A stretch of DNA of 64,000 nt, taken from positions 100,232 through 164,231 of the forward strand of contig NZ_FOAR01000012.1 of NCBI RefSeq assembly GCF_900109755.1, given 5' to 3'. The stretch's first letter is position 1; the number at the start of each line of letters is the position of its first letter. The DNA comes from Pseudomonas agarici (GTDB lineage: Bacteria; Pseudomonadota; Gammaproteobacteria; Pseudomonadales; Pseudomonadaceae). The notes below the pieces were generated by a model. It did not search any database, had not been told where the DNA came from, and saw only the letters and a list, made by a program, of their open reading frames with translations. The translations under genes and the position numbers were made by a program. Of the stretch, positions 34,909 through 44,495 are shown piece after piece.

Positions 34909-37900
34909 ATGAGCGACCCGCACGACTATGTGGCCCTCGAATGGGTCAAGGGCGAAATCGCCGATACCTTGAAACAGGCCCGTCAGGCCCTGGATGCCTT
35001 CGACGAGGCAGGACGTTCGAGCCAGGACATCGGCCAGTGTCTGGCCTGCATTCACCAAGTGCACGGTAGCTTGCTGATGGTCGAGTTCTACGGCGCAGCC
35101 CTACTGGCCGAAGAAATGGAACAGTTGGTGCTGGCCATGCAGCAGGGCCGGGTCGCCGAACAAAAAGAAGCCGTGCGCCTGTTGCACCAGGCCTTCGGTC
35201 AACTGCCGTTGTACCTGGACCGTGTGCACAGCGCCCGGCGCGAGCTGCCGTTGGTGGTGTTGCCGCTGCTCAACGACCTGCGCAGTGCCCACGGTGAAAG
35301 CCTGCTCTCGGAAACCAGCCTGTTCAGCCCGACCCTCCTCGAAGTCCCCCCTCTGGATGATGTGGCTCTGGCCCGTCTGGCCCCGCCGGAGCTGCCGAAC
35401 TTGCTGCGCAGGCTGCGGCAGACGCTGCAGATGGCATTGGTCGGGTTGCTGCGTGAAAAGGACGATCCGATCAACTTTGGTTATATGGCCAAGGTCTTCG
35501 CTCGCCTCGAAAGCCTGTGCCGGAACGCTCCGCTAGGCCCACTCTGGCAGGTCGGCTCGGCGTTGGTCGAAGGCATTCTCAGTGGTGCTATCGGCAACAG
35601 CCCAGCCTTGCGCAGCCTGCTCAAGGATTCCGACAAGGAACTCAAGCGCTTGCTGGAACAGGGCATCGCCGGCATCAACCAGGCGGCGCCGGACGAATTG
35701 CTCAAGAGCCTATTGTTCTATATCGCCAAGGCCGAGCGGCCTACCGCGCAGATGCTGGTTCTTAAGGCGCGTTACGGCCTGGACGAGGCGTTGCCGGATA
35801 CTTCCACGGTGGACGAAGAGCGCGCACGCCTTGCCGGCCCTGATCGGGATGCCATGCGTTCGGTGGTCTCGGCGCTCTGCGAAGAGCTGGTGCGGGTCAA
35901 GGAGCGGCTCGACCTGTTTGTACGCAGCGACCGCCTGCACACCGATGACCTGGCCAGCCTGCTGGCGCCGTTGCGGCAGATCGCCGATACCTTGGCGGTG
36001 CTCGGCTTCGGCCAGCCGCGCAAGGTTATCATCGACCAACTGGCGGTGGTCTTGGGCCTTGCCCAGGGGCAGCGCGAACCTAATGATGCGGTGCTGATGG
36101 ATGTCGCCGGAGCCTTGCTCTATGTCGAGGCGACGTTGGCCGGGATGATCGGTACGGTGGAACCGCCAAGCCGTGAAGAAAGCCGCCTGCCGACCACTGA
36201 TCTGACCCAGATTCACCGGATCGTCATCAAGGAGGCACGGATTTGCCTGCAACAGGCCAAGGATCTGATCGTCGAGTGTGTCGATGCCGGCTGGGACCGC
36301 GAGCGCCTGATGCCGCTGCCCGAGCTGGTGACGCAAGTCCGCGGCGCTCTGTCGATGATTCCCCTGAACCGTGCGGCGAGCCTGCTGGAAACCTGCAACC
36401 GCTATGTCCGCGAGCACTTGCTGGTGGACCCGACGGCGCCGTCCTGGCAACAGCTCGACTGCCTGGCCGATGCGCTGACCGGCATCGAATACTACCTCGA
36501 ACGCTTGACCGAGGACCATGAGGCTCCCGGCGAACGGGAGCTGGACAAGGCCGAGGAGAGTCTCGATGCGCTAGGGTATGTGCCGGTCGAACTGGACGTG
36601 CCGTTGCTCGAGGAAGTGCTGAGCCCAAGCGAAGCCATGGTCATGCAGGGCTCGCAGGCACTGGACGATCCGCGAGTGGCGCAGTCCCTGGCCGATGTGC
36701 TGGCCAGTCCGGTCTCGGCGCTCAACCCACCGGCCCGGCAGATGCCAGGAAGCCTGTTACCGCCACCGACCGGTGAAGCACCCGTGGATGATGAGTTGCG
36801 AGAAGTCTTTCTTGAGGAAACCGAGGAAGTCCTCGATGCGCTGCGCGATTACCTGCCGCGCTGGCGCGCCGATATCGAGAGCAAATCGGCCTTGGCCGAG
36901 TTGCGTCGAGCCTTCCATACCTTGAAGGGCAGCGGACGGATGGTTCGTGCGTTGGTGCTGGCCGAACTGGCCTGGGCTGTGGAAAACCTGCTCAACCGGA
37001 TTCTTGAGCGCAGCGTCGAGCCTGGGCCGGCGGCACGGCAACTGATCGCCGAGGTAGTAGCGCTGCTGCCGGAGCTGATCGCTGAGTTTGCCGCGAATGT
37101 CCAGCGCCAGCGCGACGATGTCGACTCGCTGGCGGTTTGGGCTCATGAGCTGGCGAGTTCGGATGGGGACGAGGCTGATGGCACCGACGAGATCGATGAT
37201 CTCGATCCGCAGTTGCTGGAGATCTTCCGCAACGAAGCTGGCGCTCACCTCGATAGCCTCAACCGTTTTCTCGAGCAGGTCGCCGAGCACCCGCCGCTGC
37301 AGGTCAGCGATGAATTGCAACGGGCCTTGCACACCCTCAAGGGCAGCGCCTATATGGCCGGGGTCCTACCGATGGCCGAGCTGGCCGCGCCGCTCGACCA
37401 TCTGACGCGGGAGCTCAAGGCCCACCTGCTGGCGCTAGGGTCGGAAGAAATCGAATTGTTGTCGCAGGCCGAAGGCTTGTTTCGTCGTGGTCTCAAGCAA
37501 TTGACCGACGGTCCGCTGGCCACCATCAGCGGCGCATCGGAACTGATCCAACGGACCGAGGCGGTGCTGGCAAGGCGCCTCGACGCGCTGTTGAGCGAGC
37601 CTGGCGGCACCCAGCGAACCAAGCGCGATCCGCAACTGATCAACAACTTTCTTGCCCAGGGCATGGATATCCTGCTGGATGCCGAGAACCTGCTACTGCG
37701 CTGGCAGCAGCACCCCGGCGAGCGCCAGGAGCTCAACGACCTGCTGGACGAACTGACCGTCCTTAGCCAGGGCGCACATATCGCCGACCTGGAGCCGATG
37801 GATGAGTTGTGCGAAGCCTTGCTGGACCTTTATGGCGCCGTCGAAGAGAGCAGCCTGGCGGTCAGCGAGCGGTTTTTTCATGAGGCCCAGCAGGCCCATG

Positions 37901-40827
37901 AAGCCTTGATCAACATGCTCGACGAGTTGGCCGCAGGTCAAGAAATCAACCCGCAACCGGAGCGTGTCCGCGCCTTGCGCGAGTTGCTCGACGCAGCCCT
38001 TGACCCGTCCGCCACCGGGCTAATCAGGACCGACGGCAGCCGTTCCTTGAGCATCACCGAGCTGTCGACGGCCACCGCCGAGGCGGCCAGGGTTGAAGGC
38101 GCAGTGGGTCTGGATGACGAGATCGTGACGATCTTCCTCGAGGAGGCGGTGGATATTCTCGACAATGCCGGTCTGGCCTTGCTGCGCTGGCTCGAGGAAC
38201 CCGACAACGCCGCGCCGCTGTTGTCCCTGCAACGCGACCTGCACACCCTCAAGGGCGGTGCGCGGATGGCCGAGATCGGCCCTGTCGGCGACCTGGCCCA
38301 CAATCTGGAAAATCTTTATGAAGACCTGGTGGATCGGCGTTTCAGCCATTCCCTGGCCTTGGCGCGGTTGCTGCAAAAGAGCCATGATCAGCTCGCCGTG
38401 TTGCTGAAGCAACTGCAAGGTCAACAGCCCCTGAGCGATCCGACAGCTTTGATCGAGAATATCCGGGCGTTTCGACAGCAGGCGGGGCAATCCGAGTCCG
38501 TCGAACCCACGGGACCGGCCCAGCTGGCCGCGACGGTCGGCGATCCGGAATTACTGGAGGTGTTTCTCGAGGAAAGCTTCGACATTATCGAAAGCTCTAC
38601 CGCAGCGCTACGGCGCTGGCAGGCCGACCCCTCGAGCCGCCAGGAAGTGGAAACCCTGCTGCGCGACCTGCATACCCTCAAGGGGTGCGCGCGGATGGTC
38701 GAGATTGCGCCCATCGGCGACCTGGCTCATGAGCTGGAATTTCTCTACGAAGGCGTGTCGACTCAGCTACAGCCTGGCGAGGCGTTGTTCGAATTGTTGC
38801 GCAGTGGTCATGACTGCCTGGCGCAGATGCTTGATGCGGCACGCGACGCACAACCGGTGTTGCCCGCCAATGCCTTGATTGCCGAGATACAGGCGTTTGC
38901 TCGCCAGCCTCTGGTCGCGTTGCCGGTGACGCCGGAGCCCGCGCCTTCGGTGCCGGTCAAGCGTGAGGCGGCGTTGCCCGAGGCTGAGCGTGCGCCCCAG
39001 GACATGGTCAAGGTTTCGGCGGATGTCCTGGAAGATCTGGTCAACCTGGCGGGAGAAACCTCGATCTTCCGTGGTCGCATCGAGCAGCAGGTGAATGACG
39101 CCAAAGTCGCGCTCAGCGAAATGGAAACTACTCTCTCGCGCATGCGCGATCAACTGCGGCGGATGGATAGCGAAACCCAGGGGCGGATCCTCAGCCGCCA
39201 GCAGGTGGAGGCCGAACGCCTGGGCTACGAAGAGTTCGACCCACTGGAGATGGACCGCCATTCTCAGTTGCAGCAGTTGTCCCGGGCTTTGTTCGAGTCG
39301 GCCTCCGACTTGCTGGACCTCAAGGAAACCCTGGCCGAACGCAACCAGGATGCGAAGAATCTGCTGCTGCAACAGGCGCGGGTCAATACCGAGTTGCAAG
39401 AGGGCCTGATGCGCACGCGGATGGTGCCGTTCGGGCGTTTGGTACCGCGCCTGAAACGCATTGTCCGGCAGGTCGCTGGAGAGTTGGGTAAGGACGTCGA
39501 GTTTATTGTCGGCAATGCCGAAGGCGAGATGGACCGCAATGTCCTCGAACGCATGATCTCGCCCCTTGAGCACATGCTGCGCAACGCCGTCGACCACGGC
39601 CTGGAAAGCGCGCAGGTGCGACTTGCCGCCGGCAAGCCGGAACAGGGACGGATCACTCTGGACCTGTCCCACGAAGGTGGCGACATCGTCTTCGATATCC
39701 GCGACGACGGTGCCGGGGTTCCGCTCGATGCCGTGCGGCGCAAGGCGATCAAGCGCGGGATGATCGAGGAAAACACGCCGATCAGCGACCGCGACGTGTT
39801 GCAATTCATCCTCCAGCCGGGCTTCTCCACCGCCGAGCGCATCACCCAGATCTCCGGGCGCGGCGTCGGCATGGACGTGGTCCATGAGGAAGTGCGGCAA
39901 CTGGGCGGGACCATGACCATCGACTCCACCAAGGGGCAGGGCGTGCACTTCCAGATCCGCCTACCGTTCACCGTCTCGGTGAACCGCGCATTGATGGTGC
40001 AGTGTGGCGATGAGCAGTATGCGATCCCACTGAACACCGTCGAAGGTATCGTGCGGGTCCTGCCCAACGAGCTGGAGAGCTATTATCAACTGAGCCCGCC
40101 GCGTTACGAGTACGCCGGGCAAATCTACGAACTGCGCTACCTGGGCGAATTACTGCAAACTGTCAGCAAGCCCAAGTTGCTCGGCCTGAGCCAGGCCTTG
40201 CCGGTACTGTTGGTGCACTTCAACGAGCAGCGGGTGGCGCTGCAGGTGGACACCCTTGCCGGTACCCGGGAAATCGCGGTCAAGAGCCTGGGGCCACAGT
40301 TTGCCGGGGTAGCGGGGTTATCCGGCGCGACGATTCTCGGCGATGGCCGAGTGGTGTTGATTCTCGACCTGCTGGCCCATCTGCGCAGGTCTCAAACCTG
40401 GGTGCCGGTGCCACGCGCGGTGAGCGACTTGACGGTGGATTACATGCCGATGCGTTCGACGCTGGTCATGGTGGTGGACGACTCGGTCACGGTGCGCAAG
40501 GTCACCAGCCGGCTACTGGAGCGCAACGGCATGAATGTGATCACCGCGAAAGACGGCGTGGATGCGCTGACCCTGTTGCAGGAACACACCCCGGACCTGA
40601 TGCTGCTGGATATTGAAATGCCGCGCCTGGACGGCTTCGAAGTGGCGACCCAGGTACGCAACCATCCGCGCCTGAAGGATTTGCCGATCATCATGATCAC
40701 TTCCCGTACCGGCCAGAAACACCGAGACCGGGCCATGGCCATTGGCGTCAACGACTACCTGGGCAAGCCATACCAGGAGTCGGTGCTGCTGGAGAGTATC
40801 GCTCATTGGAGCTCTGTTCATGTATGA
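34909..40827 (+). CDS. chpA: Hybrid chemotaxis kinase ChpA (PilL)
   Basis: ChpA is the large histidine kinase of the Pil-Chp array. From ATG 34909 it has 1972 residues. Canonical Hpt motifs HTLKG occur at His 670, 808, 1112 and 1255, and a degenerate VHGSL lies at His 52. After a Pro/Ala linker come the CheA dimerisation helices (DLVNLAGETSIFRGRIEQQ), the ATPase with N-box NAVDHGLE near 1559 and GRGVGMDVV, a CheW-like domain, and a C-terminal receiver with phospho-acceptor Asp 1901 (LLLDIEMPRLDG). P. aeruginosa ChpA is about 2470 residues with eight phosphotransfer sites, so this is a more compact version. chpC overlaps the 3' end by 8 bp. Confidence 0.95.
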   Translation: MSDPHDYVALEWVKGEIADTLKQARQALDAFDEAGRSSQDIGQCLACIHQVHGSLLMVEFYGAALLAEEMEQLVLAMQQGRVAEQKEAVRLLHQAFGQLPLYLDRVHSARRELPLVVLPLLNDLRSAHGESLLSETSLFSPTLLEVPPLDDVALARLAPPELPNLLRRLRQTLQMALVGLLREKDDPINFGYMAKVFARLESLCRNAPLGPLWQVGSALVEGILSGAIGNSPALRSLLKDSDKELKRLLEQGIAGINQAAPDELLKSLLFYIAKAERPTAQMLVLKARYGLDEALPDTSTVDEERARLAGPDRDAMRSVVSALCEELVRVKERLDLFVRSDRLHTDDLASLLAPLRQIADTLAVLGFGQPRKVIIDQLAVVLGLAQGQREPNDAVLMDVAGALLYVEATLAGMIGTVEPPSREESRLPTTDLTQIHRIVIKEARICLQQAKDLIVECVDAGWDRERLMPLPELVTQVRGALSMIPLNRAASLLETCNRYVREHLLVDPTAPSWQQLDCLADALTGIEYYLERLTEDHEAPGERELDKAEESLDALGYVPVELDVPLLEEVLSPSEAMVMQGSQALDDPRVAQSLADVLASPVSALNPPARQMPGSLLPPPTGEAPVDDELREVFLEETEEVLDALRDYLPRWRADIESKSALAELRRAFHTLKGSGRMVRALVLAELAWAVENLLNRILERSVEPGPAARQLIAEVVALLPELIAEFAANVQRQRDDVDSLAVWAHELASSDGDEADGTDEIDDLDPQLLEIFRNEAGAHLDSLNRFLEQVAEHPPLQVSDELQRALHTLKGSAYMAGVLPMAELAAPLDHLTRELKAHLLALGSEEIELLSQAEGLFRRGLKQLTDGPLATISGASELIQRTEAVLARRLDALLSEPGGTQRTKRDPQLINNFLAQGMDILLDAENLLLRWQQHPGERQELNDLLDELTVLSQGAHIADLEPMDELCEALLDLYGAVEESSLAVSERFFHEAQQAHEALINMLDELAAGQEINPQPERVRALRELLDAALDPSATGLIRTDGSRSLSITELSTATAEAARVEGAVGLDDEIVTIFLEEAVDILDNAGLALLRWLEEPDNAAPLLSLQRDLHTLKGGARMAEIGPVGDLAHNLENLYEDLVDRRFSHSLALARLLQKSHDQLAVLLKQLQGQQPLSDPTALIENIRAFRQQAGQSESVEPTGPAQLAATVGDPELLEVFLEESFDIIESSTAALRRWQADPSSRQEVETLLRDLHTLKGCARMVEIAPIGDLAHELEFLYEGVSTQLQPGEALFELLRSGHDCLAQMLDAARDAQPVLPANALIAEIQAFARQPLVALPVTPEPAPSVPVKREAALPEAERAPQDMVKVSADVLEDLVNLAGETSIFRGRIEQQVNDAKVALSEMETTLSRMRDQLRRMDSETQGRILSRQQVEAERLGYEEFDPLEMDRHSQLQQLSRALFESASDLLDLKETLAERNQDAKNLLLQQARVNTELQEGLMRTRMVPFGRLVPRLKRIVRQVAGELGKDVEFIVGNAEGEMDRNVLERMISPLEHMLRNAVDHGLESAQVRLAAGKPEQGRITLDLSHEGGDIVFDIRDDGAGVPLDAVRRKAIKRGMIEENTPISDRDVLQFILQPGFSTAERITQISGRGVGMDVVHEEVRQLGGTMTIDSTKGQGVHFQIRLPFTVSVNRALMVQCGDEQYAIPLNTVEGIVRVLPNELESYYQLSPPRYEYAGQIYELRYLGELLQTVSKPKLLGLSQALPVLLVHFNEQRVALQVDTLAGTREIAVKSLGPQFAGVAGLSGATILGDGRVVLILDLLAHLRRSQTWVPVPRAVSDLTVDYMPMRSTLVMVVDDSVTVRKVTSRLLERNGMNVITAKDGVDALTLLQEHTPDLMLLDIEMPRLDGFEVATQVRNHPRLKDLPIIMITSRTGQKHRDRAMAIGVNDYLGKPYQESVLLESIAHWSSVHV

Positions 40828-41275
40828 GCATCGAGCGAGCAGCCTGACCGGACTGATGCTGCCATTGGCTGACCGCTACCTGCTGCTGCCGAACGTCGCG
40901 GTGGCCGAACTGATCGACTACCAACGCGGCGAACCTGCCAGCGATGCGCCGCCATGGTACCTGCGGCCCATCACCTGGCGTGACCGACAACTGCCGCTGA
41001 TCAGCTTCGAGGCGGCGTGTGGCGGGGCTATCGCGGTCGGCGAGCGGTCGCGGATCGTGGTCCTCAATGCTCTGGGCGGACGGGCGCAACTGAAGTTTAT
41101 CGCCTTGGTGATCCAGGGCATTCCGCGCTCGTACAAGCTCGACAGCCAACTGAGCTTTGTCGATGTGCCGTTGTGCCACCTGGAAAAGGCCGCGGTGCAG
41201 GTTGCCGACCTGGTGGCGAAGGTACCGGACTTGCTGGGGTTGGAGCGCCTGGTGCTGGAGTCGGGGCTGGCCTGA
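40820..41275 (+). CDS. chpC: CheW-like protein ChpC
   Basis: This is a second CheW-domain adaptor, 151 residues from ATG 40820, which overlaps the chpA stop. Features are LMLPLADRYLLLPNVAVAELIDYQ, PWYLRPITWRDRQLPLISFEAACGG (the CheW core), RIVVLNALGG and KFIALVIQGIPRSYKLDSQLSFVDV. In P. aeruginosa chpB (methylesterase) separates chpA and chpC; here chpC follows directly. It probably tunes receptor-kinase coupling. It is the last Pil-Chp gene; 251 bp separate it from mdcA, without an obvious terminator. Confidence 0.9.
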   Translation: MYEHRASSLTGLMLPLADRYLLLPNVAVAELIDYQRGEPASDAPPWYLRPITWRDRQLPLISFEAACGGAIAVGERSRIVVLNALGGRAQLKFIALVIQGIPRSYKLDSQLSFVDVPLCHLEKAAVQVADLVAKVPDLLGLERLVLESGLA

Positions 41276-41429
41276 GCGATGTGTGACGGCGGCAGGCGTC
41301 TTCACCAGCAATCCGACTCCCACAACGTCCGATCAATTCACAAGATTGCGGGATAACGAGTGGCCCCTCACTGAGACTGTTGTCGAAAAATTCATGGCCG
41401 AGCTTTATTCAGGCTGAATCGGCACGATC

Positions 41430-41449
41430 ATTAACCTGGGCGTAACAAT
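41430..41449. promoter_or_regulatory. Candidate LysR-type operator upstream of mdcA
   Basis: ATTAAC-CTGGGC-GTAACAAT is an interrupted dyad with flanking ATT/AAT and AAC/GT halves, about 80 bp before mdcA. LysR regulators bind such short interrupted dyads, and mdcR lies at the other end of the operon. Assignment is by position and symmetry only. Confidence 0.25.
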
Positions 41450-41526
41450 CCACCACTGGGCTTGATTGATGCACCGTCGATTCACTCCTACTGTCTACTC
41501 CACGACAGCGAACCCGTGGAGTGAGC

Positions 41527-43203
41527 ATGACAACCGCCAATTTCCTCGACTCGCGCTGGACGCGGCGGCGTGCCGAGAAGCAGCGCCGTCTCGAACTGGT
41601 GCGGGCCCTCGCCGATGGCGTGGTGTTGCCGACCGAGAAGATCGTCACTGCCCTGGAAGCCCTGATCATGCCGGGCGACCGGGTGGTGTTGGAGGGCAAT
41701 AACCAGAAGCAAGCGGATTTCCTGTCCCGCTCCCTGGTGCAAGCCGATCCGGCCAAGCTCCACGATTTGCACATGATCATGCCCAGCGTCGGTCGCGCCG
41801 AGCACCTGGACCTGTTCGAGCGCGGTATCGCCCGCAAGCTGGACTTCTCCTTCGCCGGCACCCAGAGCCTGCGTATCAGCCAGTTGTTGGAAGACGGCCT
41901 GCTGGAAATCGGCGCCATTCATACCTACATCGAACTCTATGCGCGGTTGGTGGTGGACCTGATCCCCAACGTGGTACTCAGTGCCGGCTTCATGGCCGAT
42001 CGCGCCGGCAATATCTACACTGGCGCCAGCACCGAGGACACCCCGGCGCTGATCGAGCCGGCGGCGTTCAGCGACGGTATCGTGATCGTCCAGGTCAATC
42101 AGTTGGTCGATGATGTCAGCGAGCTGCCCCGGGTGGATATCCCGGCGTCTTGGGTCGACTTTGTGGTGGTGGCCGACCAGCCTTTCTATATCGAGCCGCT
42201 GTTCACTCGCGACCCGCGCCATATCAAGCCTGTGCATGTACTGATGGCGATGATGGCGATCCGTGGAATCTACGAAAAACACAACGTGCAGTCCCTCAAC
42301 CACGGGATCGGTTTCAACACCGCCGCTATCGAGCTGATCCTGCCGACCTACGGTGCATCGCTGGGCCTCAAGGGCAAGATCTGCCGCAACTGGACGCTCA
42401 ACCCCCACCCGACCTTGATTCCCGCCATCGAAAGCGGCTGGGTCGAAAGCGTGCATTGTTTCGGTACGGAATTGGGCATGGAGCACTACATCGCCGCCCG
42501 GCCGGATGTGTTCTTCACCGGGCGCGACGGCTCGTTGCGTTCGAACCGGATGTTCTGTCAATTGGCCGGGCAGTATGCGGTGGACCTGTTTATCGGCGCG
42601 ACCCTGCAAGTCGACGGTGACGGTCATTCCTCCACCGTGACCCGTGGGCGTCTGGCTGGCTTTGGCGGGGCGCCGAACATGGGGCATGACCCACGCGGTC
42701 GCCGCCATGGCACCCCGGCCTGGCTGGATATGCGCCTCGATACCGGCGACGCGCCCCAAGCCCTGCTCGAACGCGGCAAGAAGCTGGTGGTGCAGATGGT
42801 CGAGACCTTCCAGGAGGGTGGTAAGCCGACTTTCGTCGAAACCCTCGATGCCGTGGACGTGGCGAAAAAAAGCGGCATGGCGCTGGCGCCGATCATGATC
42901 TATGGCGACGACGTCACCCATCTGCTGACCGAAGAGGGCATCGCCTATCTGTACAAGGCGCGCTCCCTGGAAGAACGCCGGGCGATGATCGCTGCCGTGG
43001 CCGGTGTCACCGCCATCGGCTTGCGGCATAACCTCAAGGATACGGCGCGGATGCGTCGCGAAGGCCTGATCGCGCTGCCCGAGGACCTCGGTATCCGCCG
43101 CACCGAGGCCCGCCGTGAGCTGCTGGCAGCCAAAAGCGTGGCCGACTTGGTGGAGTGGTCGGGTGGCCTCTACGCCCCGCCCGCCAAATTCAGGAGCTGG
43201 TAA
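41527..43203 (+). CDS. mdcA: Malonate decarboxylase alpha subunit MdcA
   Basis: MdcA is the acetyl-S-ACP:malonate ACP transferase that loads malonate on the carrier MdcC and releases acetate. The 558-residue protein shows the coenzyme A transferase-like fold with VVLEGNNQKQADFLSRSL, HDLHMIMPSVGRAEHLDLFERGIARKLDFSFAGTQS, FTGRDGSLRSNRMFCQLAGQYAVDLFIGATLQVDGDGHSSTVTRGRLAGFGGAPNMGHDPRGR, all typical of MdcA. I prefer ATG 41527 over GTG 41521 because GGAG stands six bases ahead of it. It is the first gene of the mdc operon; mdcB abuts it. Confidence 0.96.
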   Translation: MTTANFLDSRWTRRRAEKQRRLELVRALADGVVLPTEKIVTALEALIMPGDRVVLEGNNQKQADFLSRSLVQADPAKLHDLHMIMPSVGRAEHLDLFERGIARKLDFSFAGTQSLRISQLLEDGLLEIGAIHTYIELYARLVVDLIPNVVLSAGFMADRAGNIYTGASTEDTPALIEPAAFSDGIVIVQVNQLVDDVSELPRVDIPASWVDFVVVADQPFYIEPLFTRDPRHIKPVHVLMAMMAIRGIYEKHNVQSLNHGIGFNTAAIELILPTYGASLGLKGKICRNWTLNPHPTLIPAIESGWVESVHCFGTELGMEHYIAARPDVFFTGRDGSLRSNRMFCQLAGQYAVDLFIGATLQVDGDGHSSTVTRGRLAGFGGAPNMGHDPRGRRHGTPAWLDMRLDTGDAPQALLERGKKLVVQMVETFQEGGKPTFVETLDAVDVAKKSGMALAPIMIYGDDVTHLLTEEGIAYLYKARSLEERRAMIAAVAGVTAIGLRHNLKDTARMRREGLIALPEDLGIRRTEARRELLAAKSVADLVEWSGGLYAPPAKFRSW

Positions 43204-44196
43204 ATGCACGCCTTCAATCTGCAAGCCCAACCGTGGTTTCTGGCCGAGCGCCTGGCGGATTTCGCGGTGCGGGCGCTGATCGACGAAGCCGACCTGTCGC
43301 CCAAGCCAGCGTTGGTCGATCGGCGTGGCAACGGTGCACACAGCGATCTGCACTTGGGCTTGATGCATGCCTCGGCCCTGTCGCTGTGGCCGATGTTCAA
43401 GGCAATGGCCGAGGCGGCGATAGCCAGCCCAATTGCTGTCGACGCGGGGTATCAGGCAGACCGCACCGCGTGGATTGACAACGGTTGTGCCGCCGAGCGC
43501 AGGCAAGCCGGCTCGGCACAATATCCTGGTTTGCCAAGACCGGCAGCTTTGCCGCCTTCATCCAACGTCATCGACCTGTCGCTACGTGAGGCCCTGGGCC
43601 GTATCGGTCGTGAAGGCGAGCAGACGATGTTGCAGACCACCGGCGGGGTGAATACCCATCGCGGGGCGATCTGGGCCTTGGGGCTGCTGGTGGCTGGCGC
43701 GGCGCTGGACCCGCGCCGTGTCGGCGCCAATGCTATCACCCGGCGCGCTGCGTGCCTGGCCTTGCTGGAAGACCGTTACGCGCCTGATAGCGCCAGCCAC
43801 GGTAGGCAGGTTGCCCAGCGCTATGGCGCTCGCGGTGCGCGGGAAGAAGCGCAGTCGGGCTTTCCGGCGGTGACCCGGCTTGGCCTGCCGCAACTGCGGC
43901 GCAGCCGGCTTGCCGGTCACGGCGAACAGCATGCCCGGCTGGATGCCTTGCTCGCAATGATGACCACTCTGGCCGACACCTGCGTGCTCTACCGTGCGGG
44001 CATGGCGGGCCTGCAGGCCATGCAACGGGGCGCTTGCGCGGTGCTGGCGGCGGGCGGCAGCGCCAGCCTGGCCGGACGGCGGCGCCTGCATGAATTGGAT
44101 CGACAATTGTTGGCGATGAACGCTTCACCGGGCGGCGCCGCGGATCTACTCGCCGCCTGCCTGCTGATCGACCGCCTCGAACAGGAAGCCTTGTGA
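43204..44196 (+). CDS. mdcB: Triphosphoribosyl-dephospho-CoA synthase MdcB, with an extra internal segment
   Basis: MdcB makes the triphosphoribosyl-dephospho-CoA precursor of the MdcC prosthetic group. The start [47 protein letters not shown] and [36 protein letters not shown] are canonical. Between about residues 72 and 127 lies a stretch rich in Ala, Arg and Pro that I do not remember in other MdcB proteins. It makes the protein 330 residues against roughly 280-300 for the family. Its DNA contains REP-like palindromes (see 43418-43521). The frame is kept, so the enzyme may still work. The start abuts mdcA, with AGGAG nine bases upstream. Confidence 0.88.
   Translation: MHAFNLQAQPWFLAERLADFAVRALIDEADLSPKPALVDRRGNGAHSDLHLGLMHASALSLWPMFKAMAEAAIASPIAVDAGYQADRTAWIDNGCAAERRQAGSAQYPGLPRPAALPPSSNVIDLSLREALGRIGREGEQTMLQTTGGVNTHRGAIWALGLLVAGAALDPRRVGANAITRRAACLALLEDRYAPDSASHGRQVAQRYGARGAREEAQSGFPAVTRLGLPQLRRSRLAGHGEQHARLDALLAMMTTLADTCVLYRAGMAGLQAMQRGACAVLAAGGSASLAGRRRLHELDRQLLAMNASPGGAADLLAACLLIDRLEQEAL
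43418..43521. repeat. REP/REPIN-like sequence inside mdcB
   Basis: An inverted repeat, TTGTGCCG(CCG)AGC at 43485 and GCTCGGCACAA ending at 43521, surrounds GCAGGCAAGCC. The core GGCAAGCCGGCTC is almost the same as GGCGAGCCGGCTC in the intergenic REP near 55818. Read in reverse, the block then continues with CTGATACCCCGCG and CAGC...GGCTGGC, resembling a REPIN loop and its second, degenerate REP. It coincides with the extra segment of MdcB. Confidence 0.55.
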
Positions 44197-44495
44197 TGGA
44201 AAAGCTGTTCTTTGAATTCCCCGCCGGGCAACCGCCAAAAGGCCGTGCGCTGGTGGGCTGCGTCGGCTCGGGCGATCTGGAAGTGCTGCTCGAGCCCGGC
44301 CACCCGGGTCGATTGTCGATCCAGGTGACGACCTCGGTGAACGGCAGCTCGGCGCGTTGGCAGCACCTGTTCGAGCGACTCTTTGCTGACCAACTGCCGC
44401 CGGCGCTGAGCATTGATATCCATGATTTCGGCGCCACTCCCGGTGTGGTTCGCTTGCGTCTGGAGCAAGGTTTCGAGGAGATCGGCCATGACTGA
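44196..44495 (+). CDS. mdcC: Malonate decarboxylase acyl carrier protein MdcC
   Basis: MdcC carries malonyl and acetyl groups on 2'-(5''-phosphoribosyl)-3'-dephospho-CoA. The 99-residue protein begins [13 protein letters not shown] and has the attachment Ser at residue 25 in LVGCVGSGDLEVLLEP, as in the characterised Klebsiella protein. LSIQVTTSVNGSSARWQHLFERLF follows. The ATG overlaps the mdcB stop (TGATG) and the 3' end overlaps mdcD by 8 bp, so subunit stoichiometry is likely set by coupled translation. Confidence 0.94.
   Translation: MEKLFFEFPAGQPPKGRALVGCVGSGDLEVLLEPGHPGRLSIQVTTSVNGSSARWQHLFERLFADQLPPALSIDIHDFGATPGVVRLRLEQGFEEIGHD

Noticed and set aside
41488..43521. Antisense open frame of 677 codons opposite mdcA and mdcB
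   Set aside because: It mirrors the codon bias of the GC-rich sense genes, has low-complexity His/Gln/Arg-rich translation, no domain and no ribosome site.
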